A stretch of DNA of 10,794 nt from Bacillota bacterium (lineage in GTDB: Bacteria; Bacillota; Clostridia; Peptostreptococcales; Anaerovoracaceae), in NCBI GenBank assembly GCA_023415235.1, contig JAEZLP010000060.1, positions 1-10,794 on the forward strand, read 5' to 3'. Of the stretch, positions 1-6,584 are shown one piece after another. A program made the position numbers and the translations under genes. Positions within the stretch are counted from its first letter, which is position 1, and every line of letters begins with the position of its first letter. The notes under the pieces were generated by a model, which was not told the origin of the DNA, did not search any database, and saw only the letters and a list, made by a program, of their open reading frames with translations.

Positions 1-16
1 GGCTGAAAGACTCCGC

Positions 17-45
17 TTGCCAGGGTCCCCGACCTTCTGTATAAA
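17..45 (+). promoter_or_regulatory. Candidate sigma70-type promoter of the S10 operon
   Basis: A -35-like TTGCCA (17-22) and a -10-like TATAAA (40-45) are separated by exactly 17 bases, each one mismatch from the TTGACA/TATAAT consensus. Transcription would start near 52, giving a leader of about 150 bases before rpsJ. The stretch just after the -10 (CCGGGGC, 46-52) is GC-rich. In Proteobacteria such discriminators are typical of promoters for the translation machinery that are shut down by ppGpp/DksA. The motif is seen directly; stringent control is inferred. No end of tuf or another upstream gene is recognisable in the first 40 bases. Confidence 0.6.
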
Positions 46-201
46 CCGGGGCTTCCGGCTTCGGCCGTTCCCGCAAGAGTCCCTGTTCCGCTGATCACGG
101 CGGGGCTGACTGCGGGAGGTTCTTTGAACCGAAACGAGATTCAAACCGATCGGCGCCCCGATTTTCCCGGGGCGCCGATCCGATTTAACGGATGACGTGA
201 A
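46..201 (+). other. Non-coding 5' leader of rpsJ with two hairpins
   Basis: No supported gene lies here. Two foldable elements are visible. The first is a small stem CGGC/GCCG closed by a UUCG tetraloop (56-67). The second is a perfect 13-bp stem (148-160 with 168-180) with a 7-base loop (161-167). No T-run follows either stem, so neither looks like a standard intrinsic terminator. The second stem ends 21 bases before the rpsJ ATG and could affect access to the weak ribosome site (CGGATGA, 189-195). In E. coli the S10 leader is the target of L4 feedback control; nothing here resembles that specific structure closely enough to claim the same mechanism. Confidence 0.5.
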
Positions 202-510
<309 letters not shown>

Positions 511-522
511 GGAACCAACACG

Positions 523-1215
523 ATGCGATCCGGTCTCATCGCCCAGAAGGTCGGCATGACGAGGATCTTCACCGAGGACGGCACCCATGTGCCCGTCACC
601 GTGCTGAAGGTCGACACCGTGCAGGTGGTCTCGACCCGCTCTGTGGAAAAGGACGGCTATGTGGCCGTTCAGCTCGGCGCCGGCGCCGCGAAGGTCAAGA
701 ACGTTGCCAAGGCGCAGCGCACCACCTTCGCCAACGCCAAGGTCGAGCCCAAGAAGAAGCTCGCCGAATTCCGCGTTTCCCCCGAGAACGTTCTCGAGGT
801 GGGCGTGGAGCTGTCGGCCGCCCATTTCATCCCCGGCCAGTTCGTGGATATCACCGGCACCACCATCGGTAAGGGTTTTGCCGGTGGCATGAAGCGCTGG
901 AACTTCCGCGGCCTGGAAGCCACCCACGGCGTGTCGGTGTCGCACCGCTCGCACGGTTCGACCGGCCAGCGCCAGGACCCCGGCAAGGTGTTCAAGGGCA
1001 AGAAGATGGCCGGCCACCTGGGTGACGAACAGGTCACCACCCAGAACCTGAAGGTGGTCTCCACCGATGCCGAGCGCGGCCTGATCCTGGTCAAGGGTTC
1101 GGTTCCCGGCGCCGAGGGTTCCTGGGTCCTGGTCAAGGACGCGGTCAAGCGCAAGCTGCCTGAGGGCGTGCCGTTCCCGGCCGCGCTGAAGGCCGCCGCC
1201 CCCGCCGGCGAGTAA
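523..1215 (+). CDS. rplC: 50S ribosomal protein L3 (uL3)
   Basis: Early-assembly 50S protein that binds 23S rRNA near its 3' end, with a central extension reaching toward the peptidyl-transferase centre. The 230 residues carry the family core GKGFAGGMKRWNFRG (about 116-130) and SHRSHGSTGQRQDPGKVFKG (140-159). Gln149 aligns with the glutamine methylated by PrmB in E. coli L3. An Ala/Pro-rich tail (about 219-230) makes it slightly longer than E. coli L3 (209 aa), which is common in alphaproteobacteria. SD AAGGAA (509-514) includes the rpsJ stop. Residues and codon use are of alphaproteobacterial type. Confidence 0.98.
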   Translation: MRSGLIAQKVGMTRIFTEDGTHVPVTVLKVDTVQVVSTRSVEKDGYVAVQLGAGAAKVKNVAKAQRTTFANAKVEPKKKLAEFRVSPENVLEVGVELSAAHFIPGQFVDITGTTIGKGFAGGMKRWNFRGLEATHGVSVSHRSHGSTGQRQDPGKVFKGKKMAGHLGDEQVTTQNLKVVSTDAERGLILVKGSVPGAEGSWVLVKDAVKRKLPEGVPFPAALKAAAPAGE

Positions 1216-1226
1216 GGATAAGCGCG

Positions 1227-1847
1227 ATGAAGACGAACGTTATCAGCCTGGACAACAAGGCCGTCGGCGAGATCGAGCTCGCTGACGAGGTGTTCGGCGT
1301 CGCGGTTCGCACCGATCTGCTGCACCGCATGGTCAGCTATCAGCTGTCGAAGCGCCGCGCCGGCACTCACAAGACCAAGGGGATCTCCGAGATCTCCGGC
1401 ACCACCAAGAAGCCCTTCAATCAGAAGGGTGGCGGTCGCGCCCGTCAGGGTTCGCTGCGCAGCCCGCAGTTCCGCGGCGGCGCCACCATTTTCGGCCCGG
1501 TCGTGCGCAGCCACGCCTTCGACCTGCCGAAGAAGGTCCGCACCCTGGCGCTGAAGACCGCCCTGTCGGCCAAGGCCGCCGAAGGCAAGCTGATCGTCCT
1601 CGATCAGGCCAAGCTGTCGGCTCCCAAGACCAAGGAACTGGCCACCCGCCTCAAGGCGCTTGGCTGGGGTTCGGTCCTGGTGATCGACGGCCCGGCGCTG
1701 GACGACAACTTCGCCCTGGCCTCGCGCAACATCCCGTTCGTGGATGTGCTGCCGAGCGTCGGTGCCAACGTGTACGACATCCTGCGTCGCGACACCCTGG
1801 TTCTCACCAAGGACGCGGTCGCTGCCCTGGAGGCGCGCCTGAAATGA
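1227..1847 (+). CDS. rplD: 50S ribosomal protein L4 (uL4)
   Basis: 50S protein whose long loop lines the peptide exit tunnel opposite L22; together they form its constriction. The 206 residues fit the family. The tunnel loop is visible at about 46-92, with KPFNQKGGGRARQGSLRSPQ (62-81) as the hallmark. In E. coli L4 represses its own operon; the loop alone does not show that this happens here. SD AAGGAT (1214-1219) overlaps the rplC TAA stop. The gene ends in ATGA, overlapping the rplW start by 4 bases, so the two are probably translationally coupled. Confidence 0.98.
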   Translation: MKTNVISLDNKAVGEIELADEVFGVAVRTDLLHRMVSYQLSKRRAGTHKTKGISEISGTTKKPFNQKGGGRARQGSLRSPQFRGGATIFGPVVRSHAFDLPKKVRTLALKTALSAKAAEGKLIVLDQAKLSAPKTKELATRLKALGWGSVLVIDGPALDDNFALASRNIPFVDVLPSVGANVYDILRRDTLVLTKDAVAALEARLK

Positions 1848-2149
1848 GCAAGACCATCTCGAAGGAGCGGATGTATGACATCATCCGCGCTCCCGTGATC
1901 ACCGAGAAGGCCACCATGGGCTCCGAGCACAACCAGGTCACCTTCAAGGTGCCGCTGGATGCCTCGAAGCCGGAAATCAAGGCGGCCGTCGAGGGTGTGT
2001 TCGGGGTGAAGGTCACCGCCGTCAACACCCTGGTCTCCAAGGGCAAGGTGAAGCGGTTCCGCGGCCGCGTCGGTCAGCGTTCTGACGTCAAGAAGGCGAT
2101 CATCACGCTGGCCGAGGGCAACACCATCGACGTGACGACGGGAGTCTAA
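1844..2149 (+). CDS. rplW: 50S ribosomal protein L23 (uL23)
   Basis: 50S protein at the exit of the polypeptide tunnel, where it docks trigger factor and the signal recognition particle. The 101 residues are the usual length. The N-terminal region YDIIRAPVITEKATM (about 10-24) and the stretch around VFGVKVTAVNTLVSKGKVKR (51-70) are clear uL23 signatures. The start overlaps the rplD stop (ATGA), and a gap of only 4 bases separates its TAA from rplB. Alphaproteobacterial type. Confidence 0.97.
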   Translation: MSKTISKERMYDIIRAPVITEKATMGSEHNQVTFKVPLDASKPEIKAAVEGVFGVKVTAVNTLVSKGKVKRFRGRVGQRSDVKKAIITLAEGNTIDVTTGV

Positions 2150-2153
2150 CGCC

Positions 2154-2984
2154 ATGGGTCTCAAGACTTACAAGCCCACTACCCCGGGCCAGCGTCAGCT
2201 CGTCACCGTCGACCGGTCCGAGCTGTGGAAGGGCAAGCCCGAGGCGAGCCTGACCGAGGGTCTGCGCAAGAAGGGCGGCCGCAACAACACCGGCCGCATC
2301 ACCGTCCGCTTCCGTGGCGGCGGGCACAAGCGCCGCTACCGTCTGGTCGACTTCAAGCGCAACAAGCTCGATGTGGCCGCGACCGTTCTGCGTCTGGAAT
2401 ACGACCCGAACCGCACCGCCTTCATCGCCCTGATCGAATACGCCGACGGCGAGAAGAGCTACATCCTGGCTCCGCAGCGCCTGGCGGTCGGCGACACCGT
2501 GATCGCCGGCGACAAGGTCGACATCAAGCCGGGCAACGCGCTGCCGCTGAAGAACATCCCCGTCGGCACCGTGGTGCACAACGTGGAGCTGAAGCAGGGC
2601 AAGGGCGGTCAGATCGCCCGTTCGGCCGGCACCTACGTGCAGCTGGTCGGCAAGGATCAGGGCTACGCCCAGCTCCGCCTGTCTTCGGGCGAGCTGCGTG
2701 TGGTCCGCGGCGAGTGCATGGCCACCATCGGTGCCGTGTCCAACCCGGACCAGCAGAACGTCTCGCTGGGCAAGGCCGGCCGCACCCGCTGGCTGGGCTT
2801 CCGTCCGCACGTCCGCGGCGTCGCCATGAACCCGATCGACCACCCGCATGGTGGTGGTGAGGGTCGTACCTCGGGCGGCCGTCACCCGGTTACTCCGTGG
2901 GGCAAGCCGACCAAGGGCAAGAAGACGCGTTCCAACAAGAAGACGGATGGCCTGATCATGCGCCGCCGTCAGCTGAACAAGTAA
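2154..2984 (+). CDS. rplB: 50S ribosomal protein L2 (uL2)
   Basis: One of the most conserved ribosomal proteins, required for subunit joining and peptidyl transfer. The 276 residues match the family. The N-terminal RNA-binding domain includes GGRNNTGRITVRFRGGGHKR (41-60). The C-terminal signature MNPIDHPHGGGEGRTSGGRH starts at about 225. Its His230 should correspond to E. coli His229, which has been linked to peptidyl-transferase activity. The Lys/Arg-rich C-terminal tail (252-276) is typical. The TAA stop is embedded in a nearly perfect SD (TAAGGAGGG, 2982-2990) that serves rpsS. Confidence 0.98.
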   Translation: MGLKTYKPTTPGQRQLVTVDRSELWKGKPEASLTEGLRKKGGRNNTGRITVRFRGGGHKRRYRLVDFKRNKLDVAATVLRLEYDPNRTAFIALIEYADGEKSYILAPQRLAVGDTVIAGDKVDIKPGNALPLKNIPVGTVVHNVELKQGKGGQIARSAGTYVQLVGKDQGYAQLRLSSGELRVVRGECMATIGAVSNPDQQNVSLGKAGRTRWLGFRPHVRGVAMNPIDHPHGGGEGRTSGGRHPVTPWGKPTKGKKTRSNKKTDGLIMRRRQLNK

Positions 2985-2997
2985 GGAGGGACGGGGT

Positions 2998-3276
2998 ATG
3001 GCTCGTTCCGTTTGGAAGGGTCCGTTCGTCGACGGTTACCTGCTGAAGAAGGCGGATAAGTCGCGTGCCAGCGGCCGCAACGAGGTCATCAAGATCTGGT
3101 CGCGTCGCTCCACCATTCTGCCGAATTTCGTGGGTCTGACCTTCGGTGTCTACAACGGCCAGAAGTACATCCCGGTCCTGGTGACCGAAAACATGGTCGG
3201 CCACAAGTTCGGTGAGTTCTCGCCGACCCGTACCTACTACGGCCACGGCGTCGACAAGAAAGCGAAGAGGAAGTAA
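2998..3276 (+). CDS. rpsS: 30S ribosomal protein S19 (uS19)
   Basis: 30S head protein that binds 16S rRNA with S13 and contacts the A-site tRNA and the B1a inter-subunit bridge. The 92 residues match the family, starting MARSVWKGPFVDGYLLKKA. The later block FVGLTFGVYNGQKYIPVLVT (42-61), followed by MVGHKFGEFSPTRTY, is the uS19 signature. Its ribosome site (AAGGAGGG) is the strongest in the first half of the window, 7 bases before ATG. The sequence is alphaproteobacterial-like and CGT/GGT codons are frequent. Confidence 0.98.
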   Translation: MARSVWKGPFVDGYLLKKADKSRASGRNEVIKIWSRRSTILPNFVGLTFGVYNGQKYIPVLVTENMVGHKFGEFSPTRTYYGHGVDKKAKRK

Positions 3277-3279
3277 GCC

Positions 3280-3666
3280 ATGGGCAAGAAGCCTGCTGAG
3301 CGCGTCCTCGCGGACACCGAAGCCAAGGCCTTTTCGGCCTCGATCCGCACCAGCCCGCGCAAGCTGAACCTGGTGGCGGCGTCGATCCGTGGTCTCAAGG
3401 CCGAGACCGCCCTTCACTCGCTCACCTTCTCCAAGCGCCGTGTCGCCGAGGTGGTGAAGAAGGTGCTGCAGTCGGCCATCGCGAACGCGGAAAACAATCA
3501 TCAGCTCGACGTGGACCGGCTCTATGTGGCCGAGGCCTATGTCGGCAAGGCCATGGTGATGAAGCGGTGGCGCGCCCGCGCCCGCGGCCGTGTCGGCCGC
3601 ATCGAAAAGCCGTTCTCGAACCTGACCGTGATCGTGCGCGAACGCGAAGAAGCGACCGGGGAGTAA
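3280..3666 (+). CDS. rplV: 50S ribosomal protein L22 (uL22)
   Basis: 50S protein whose beta-hairpin lines the exit tunnel with L4; changes in that loop give macrolide resistance in many bacteria. The 128 residues show the core TSPRKLNLVAASIRGLKAET (24-43) and the tunnel hairpin YVGKAMVMKRWRARARGRVG (87-106). A short N-terminal lead (about 20 residues) precedes the core, as in many alphaproteobacteria. It starts 3 bases after the rpsS stop, so coupling is likely. No unusual resistance-type change is evident from reading the loop. Confidence 0.97.
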   Translation: MGKKPAERVLADTEAKAFSASIRTSPRKLNLVAASIRGLKAETALHSLTFSKRRVAEVVKKVLQSAIANAENNHQLDVDRLYVAEAYVGKAMVMKRWRARARGRVGRIEKPFSNLTVIVREREEATGE

Positions 3667-3670
3667 CCAG

Positions 3671-4357
3671 ATGGGTCAGAAAGTCAATCCGATCGGTCTT
3701 CGCCTCGGCATCAACCGCACCTGGGATTCCCGTTGGTTCGCCGACGAGGCCTATGCCAAGATGCTGCACGAGGATCTGAAGCTGCGTGACCACCTGCGCA
3801 AGAAGCTGGCCCAGGCCGGCGTGTCGCGCGTGGTCATCGAGCGCCCGGCCAAGAAGGCCCGCATCACCATTCACACCGCCCGTCCGGGCGTGGTGATCGG
3901 CAAGAAGGGTGCGGACATCGAGGTGCTGCGCAAGGACCTCTCGAAGATGACCGGTGGCGAAGTCCACCTGAACATCGTCGAGATCCGCAAGCCCGAGCTG
4001 GACGCCCAGCTGGTGGCGGAAAGCATTGCTCAGCAGCTGGAGCGTCGCGTGTCGTTCCGCCGCGCCATGAAGCGTGCCGTGCAGTCGGCCATGCGTCTGG
4101 GCGCCCAGGGCATCCGCATCAACTGCTCCGGCCGTCTGGGCGGCGCCGAGATCGCCCGCATGGAATGGTACCGTGAAGGCCGCGTGCCGCTGCACACCCT
4201 GCGCGCCGACATCGATTACGGTGTGGGCACCGCCAAGACCACCTATGGTACCTGCGGTATCAAGGTGTGGGTGTTCAAGGGCGAGATCCTGGCCCACGAT
4301 CCGATGGCCCAGGACAAGCGCGCTGCCGGCGAATCCGCTCCGGCCGAGCGCCGCTGA
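3671..4357 (+). CDS. rpsC: 30S ribosomal protein S3 (uS3)
   Basis: 30S head protein at the mRNA entry channel; with S4 and S5 it forms the ribosomal helicase. The 228 residues begin MGQKVNPIGLRLGINRTWDS. The KH domain holds the GxxG loop in GVVIGKKGADIEVL (73-86). The C-terminal domain has GLGxAEIAR-like GRLGGAEIARMEWYREGRVP (at about 154-173), the uS3 signature. A polar Ala/Glu/Arg tail closes the protein. It sits 4 bases after rplV and 18 bases before rplP. Alphaproteobacterial type. Confidence 0.98.
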   Translation: MGQKVNPIGLRLGINRTWDSRWFADEAYAKMLHEDLKLRDHLRKKLAQAGVSRVVIERPAKKARITIHTARPGVVIGKKGADIEVLRKDLSKMTGGEVHLNIVEIRKPELDAQLVAESIAQQLERRVSFRRAMKRAVQSAMRLGAQGIRINCSGRLGGAEIARMEWYREGRVPLHTLRADIDYGVGTAKTTYGTCGIKVWVFKGEILAHDPMAQDKRAAGESAPAERR

Positions 4358-4375
4358 TTGAAGGGGTAGCAAGAG

Positions 4376-4789
4376 ATGCTTTCGCCCAAGCGTACTAAGT
4401 TCCGCAAGTTCCACAAGGGCCGCATCCATGGCGATGCCAAGGGCGGCACCCTGCTGAACTTCGGCGCCTTCGGTCTGAAGGCGCTGGAGCCGGAGCGCAT
4501 CACCGCCCGCCAGATCGAAGCCGCCCGTCGCGCGCTCACCCGTCACCTGAAGCGTCAGGGCCGCGTGTGGATCCGCGTGTTCCCCGACGTGGCGGTCTCC
4601 AGCAAGCCCGCCGAAGTCCGTATGGGTTCCGGTAAGGGTTCGCCCGAGTTCTGGGTGGCCAAGGTCAAGCCCGGCCGCGTGCTGTTCGAGGTGGACGGCG
4701 TGCCGGAGGATCTGGCCCGTCGTGGTTTTGAACTGGCTGCTGCCAAGCTGCCGATCAAGACCAAGTTCATTGTCCGCCTCGGGGAGTAA
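4376..4789 (+). CDS. rplP: 50S ribosomal protein L16 (uL16)
   Basis: 50S protein next to the A site and the 5S rRNA, needed late in assembly for a functional tRNA-binding site. The 137 residues are the standard length. MLSPKRTKFRKFHKGRIHGD at the N-terminus, the central RVWIRVFPDVAVSSKPAEVR (64-83) and the RMGSGKGSPEFWVAKVKPGR block (83-102) are diagnostic. The TAA stop shares its last base with an ATG (4789), but rpmC more likely starts six bases further on. Confidence 0.98.
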   Translation: MLSPKRTKFRKFHKGRIHGDAKGGTLLNFGAFGLKALEPERITARQIEAARRALTRHLKRQGRVWIRVFPDVAVSSKPAEVRMGSGKGSPEFWVAKVKPGRVLFEVDGVPEDLARRGFELAAAKLPIKTKFIVRLGE

Positions 4790-4794
4790 TGGCC

Positions 4795-4998
4795 ATGGCT
4801 AAGGCTACCGATCTCCGCGCCAAGACCGACGATCAGCTCAAGGATGCCCTCCTTGAGCTGAAGAAGGAGCAGTTCAATCTGCGCTTCCAGAAGGCGTCGG
4901 GTCAGCTGGAGAACACCGCGCGCGTCACCGCGGTGCGCCGCGAGATCGCGGTGATCAAGACCATCCTCGGCGAGCGCGCCCGCGCTAGCGCGGCTTAA
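4795..4998 (+). CDS. rpmC: 50S ribosomal protein L29 (uL29)
   Basis: Small alpha-helical 50S protein near the tunnel exit, beside L23 and contributing to the SRP/trigger-factor docking site. From ATG 4795 it is 67 residues, the usual size. The motif LKKEQFNLRFQKASGQLENT (23-42) followed by VRREIAVIKTIL is the uL29 signature. An in-frame ATG at 4789 would add two residues. The later start is preferred because GGGGAG (4781-4786) sits 8 bases before it and only 2 bases before the earlier one. Alphaproteobacterial type. Confidence 0.95.
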   Translation: MAKATDLRAKTDDQLKDALLELKKEQFNLRFQKASGQLENTARVTAVRREIAVIKTILGERARASAA

Positions 4999-5015
4999 GA
5001 AAAGGACCTCAAGCA

Positions 5016-5252
5016 ATGCCGAAGCGCATTCTTCAGGGCGTGGTGGTCAGCGACAAGATGGACAAGACCGTGGTCGTGTCCGTCGAGCGTCGCGTGATGC
5101 ACCCGATCTACAAGAAGTTCATCCGTCGTTCGAAGAAGTATCACGCGCACGACGAGAACAACACCTTCAAGGCCGGCGACACTGTCCGCATCCGCGAGTG
5201 CCGTCCGATCTCGAAGACCAAGACCTGGGAAGTGATCGTCGAACAGGCGTAA
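5016..5252 (+). CDS. rpsQ: 30S ribosomal protein S17 (uS17)
   Basis: Primary 16S-binding protein of the 30S body, folded as an OB-type barrel. The 78 residues show RILQGVVVSDKMDKTVVVSV (4-23) and the basic block HPIYKKFIRRSKKYHAHDE (29-47), both typical of uS17. SD AAAGGA (5001-5006) lies 9 bases upstream of ATG. It is the last gene of the S10 operon in the E. coli arrangement. Its stop codon sits in the loop of a strong hairpin (5235-5266), described separately. Alphaproteobacterial type. Confidence 0.97.
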   Translation: MPKRILQGVVVSDKMDKTVVVSVERRVMHPIYKKFIRRSKKYHAHDENNTFKAGDTVRIRECRPISKTKTWEVIVEQA

Positions 5253-5266
5253 GCCTGCTCGACGAT
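5235..5266 (+). other. 14-bp hairpin with GUAA tetraloop over the rpsQ stop codon
   Basis: Bases 5235-5248 pair with 5253-5266 in a 14-bp stem with one A-C mismatch (5243/5258). The loop is GTAA (5249-5252), a GNRA-type tetraloop that contains the TAA stop of rpsQ. No T-run follows, so it is not a standard intrinsic terminator. It lies between rpsQ and rplN, the border between the S10 and spc operons in E. coli. It could protect or delimit an mRNA end after processing, or attenuate transcription partially. The fold is read from the sequence; the function is inferred. Confidence 0.6.
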
Positions 5267-5294
5267 ATCGACCTCGAGATAAAGGAAACTCGAC

Positions 5295-5663
5295 ATGATC
5301 CAGATGCAAACCAACCTGGACGTCGCCGATAATTCGGGTGCCCGCCGGGTGCAGTGCATCAAGGTTCTGGGTGGTTCGCACCGTACCATCGCCAACGTGG
5401 GCGACATCATCGTCGTCTCGATCAAGGAGGCGATTCCGCGTGGCAAGGTGAAGAAGGGTGACGTGCATCGCGCCGTCATCGTTCGCACCGCCAAGGAAAT
5501 CCGTCGCCCGGATGGTACCGCGATCCGCTTCGATACCAATGCCGCCGTGCTTATCAACAAGCAGGGCGAGCCCATCGGCACCCGTATCTTCGGCCCGGTC
5601 ACCCGTGAGCTTCGCGCCAAGAAGTTCATGAAGATCATCTCGCTGGCTCCGGAGGTGCTCTGA
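5295..5663 (+). CDS. rplN: 50S ribosomal protein L14 (uL14), alphaproteobacterial type
   Basis: 50S protein that contacts L19 and 16S rRNA at an inter-subunit bridge and is the docking site for the silencing factor RsfS. The 122 residues are the exact family length, with MIQMQTNLDVADNSGARRVQ at the start and the signature IGTRIFGPVTRELRAKKFMK at 94-113. Variant residues (LDVADNSGARRVQCIKVLGG, and RAKKFMKIIS near the C-terminus) are those of alphaproteobacteria; actinobacterial L14 usually has LRVADNTGAKE and KKFMRIVS. Arg codons are 6 CGC, 5 CGT, 1 CGG and all 7 Thr codons are ACC. It is the last gene of the alphaproteobacterial-looking half. SD AAGGA is at 5282-5286. Confidence 0.97.
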   Translation: MIQMQTNLDVADNSGARRVQCIKVLGGSHRTIANVGDIIVVSIKEAIPRGKVKKGDVHRAVIVRTAKEIRRPDGTAIRFDTNAAVLINKQGEPIGTRIFGPVTRELRAKKFMKIISLAPEVL

Positions 5664-5700
5664 CCATGGCCAAGATCAAGAAGGGCGACCTGGTCGTCGT
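5640..5700. other. Lineage switch: alphaproteobacterial to actinobacterial sequence
   Basis: The last clearly alphaproteobacterial residues are the MKII of L14 (to about 5639). The first clearly actinobacterial residues are the SGNRADRGKQGR of L24 (from about 5705). The bases between encode SLAPEVL of L14 and MAKIKKGD of L24, which both lineages share, so the exact join cannot be read. The reading frame and spacing are preserved (TGA at 5661, ATG at 5666). Codon use, stop codons and protein type all change across this point. It may be an assembly chimera, an artificial join, or, less likely, a natural recombination. Confidence 0.8.
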
Positions 5701-6013
5701 CATCTCCGGCAACCGCGCGGACCGCGGCAAGCAGGGCCGCGTGCTCGAGGTGCTGACCGAGTCGCAGCGGGTGGTCGTCGAGGGCATCCACCGCGTCACC
5801 AAGCACACCAAGATGAGCACCAACCAGCGCGGCACGCGCACGGGTGGCATCGAGGTGGTCGAGGCTCCCATCCACATCAGCAACGTGATGCTCGTCGACC
5901 CGGAGACCAAGAAGGGCACCCGGGTCGGCTACCGCACCGAGCAGATCGAGCGCGACGGCAAGCTCAAGACCGTCCGGGTCCGCGTGGCCAAGCGCTCCGG
6001 TAAGGACATCTGA
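5666..6013 (+). CDS. rplX: 50S ribosomal protein L24 (uL24), actinobacterial type
   Basis: Assembly-initiating 50S protein that binds the 5' domain of 23S rRNA and sits at the tunnel exit. The 115 residues begin with a KOW motif (KIKKGDLVVVISGNRADRGK, 3-22, continuing QGRV). The middle GGIEVVEAPIHISNVMLVDP is the uL24 core. Features such as DLVVVISG, RGKQGRVLEVL and the final KRSGKDI match actinobacterial rather than alphaproteobacterial L24, making it the first gene after the lineage switch. Arg codons include no CGT among 13. Its SD GGAGG (5651-5655) lies inside the last codons of rplN. The TGA stop overlaps the ATG of rplE by one base. Confidence 0.95.
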   Translation: MAKIKKGDLVVVISGNRADRGKQGRVLEVLTESQRVVVEGIHRVTKHTKMSTNQRGTRTGGIEVVEAPIHISNVMLVDPETKKGTRVGYRTEQIERDGKLKTVRVRVAKRSGKDI

Positions 6014-6582
6014 TGTCGCAGACCATCGAGGCTCCGGCCACCCCGCGGCTCAAGACGCGGTACGCCGAGGAGATCAAGCCGGCGCTCCTGGAGCAGTTCG
6101 GCCACGAGAACGTCAACCAGGTGGCGCGGCTCGTCAAGGTCGTCGTCAACATGGGCGTCGGCGAGGCGGCCAAGGACTCCAAGTTGATCGAGGGTGCGGT
6201 CAAGGACCTCACCGCGATCACGGGCCAGAAGCCGACCGTGACCAAGGCCCGCAAGTCGATCGCGCAGTTCAAGCTGCGCGAGGGCATGCCGATCGGCGCG
6301 CACGTCACGCTGCGCGGTGACCGGGCGTGGGAGTTCCTCGACCGGCTGCTGTCGATCGCGCTGCCCCGCATCCGCGACTTCCGCGGTCTGTCCGACCGTC
6401 AGTTCGACGGGCACGGCAACTACACGTTCGGCCTGACCGAGCAGTCCGTGTTCCACGAGATCGACCAGGACAAGATCGACCGGGTCCGCGGCATGGACAT
6501 CACGGTCGTCACGACCGCCACGACCGACGACGAGGCGCGGGCCTTCCTCCGTGCGCTCGGCTTCCCGTTCAAGGAGAACTGA
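6013..6582 (+). CDS. rplE: 50S ribosomal protein L5 (uL5)
   Basis: 5S rRNA-binding protein of the central protuberance that also touches the P-site tRNA and S13. The 189 residues carry the family core ARLVKVVVNMGVGEAAKDSK (38-57), the TGQKPTVTKARKSIAQFKLR stretch and LPRIRDFRGLSDRQFDGHGN (116-135). The short charged N-terminal lead before YAEEIKPALLEQFG and the FHEIDQDKIDRVRGMDITVV block are of actinobacterial type. Arg codons are 7 CGG, 7 CGC and 2 CGT, unlike rplN just upstream. Start and stop are tight: TGATG overlap with rplX, and 2 bases to rpsN. Confidence 0.97.
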   Translation: MSQTIEAPATPRLKTRYAEEIKPALLEQFGHENVNQVARLVKVVVNMGVGEAAKDSKLIEGAVKDLTAITGQKPTVTKARKSIAQFKLREGMPIGAHVTLRGDRAWEFLDRLLSIALPRIRDFRGLSDRQFDGHGNYTFGLTEQSVFHEIDQDKIDRVRGMDITVVTTATTDDEARAFLRALGFPFKEN

Positions 6583-6584
6583 CA

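Noticed and set aside
124..195. Possible 23-codon upstream peptide starting at TTG 124 after GGAGGT (115-120) and ending at TGA 193-195, just before rpsJ.
   Set aside because: The SD-to-start distance is only 3 bases, the start is TTG, the peptide has no run of a single regulatory amino acid, and the frame crosses a perfect hairpin. Too weak to call a leader peptide.
669..1514. Long open frame on the minus strand across rplC and rplD, with similar ones opposite most other genes.
   Set aside because: High GC makes long antisense frames common. These overlap well-identified ribosomal genes entirely and show no recognisable protein family.
5640..5700. Natural horizontal transfer of half a ribosomal operon as the main explanation for the lineage switch.
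   Set aside because: Inter-phylum replacement of nine or more adjacent core ribosomal genes plus secY is without good precedent that I know of, and the join lies in a short shared stretch as expected for misassembly or a constructed join. Kept only as a secondary possibility.
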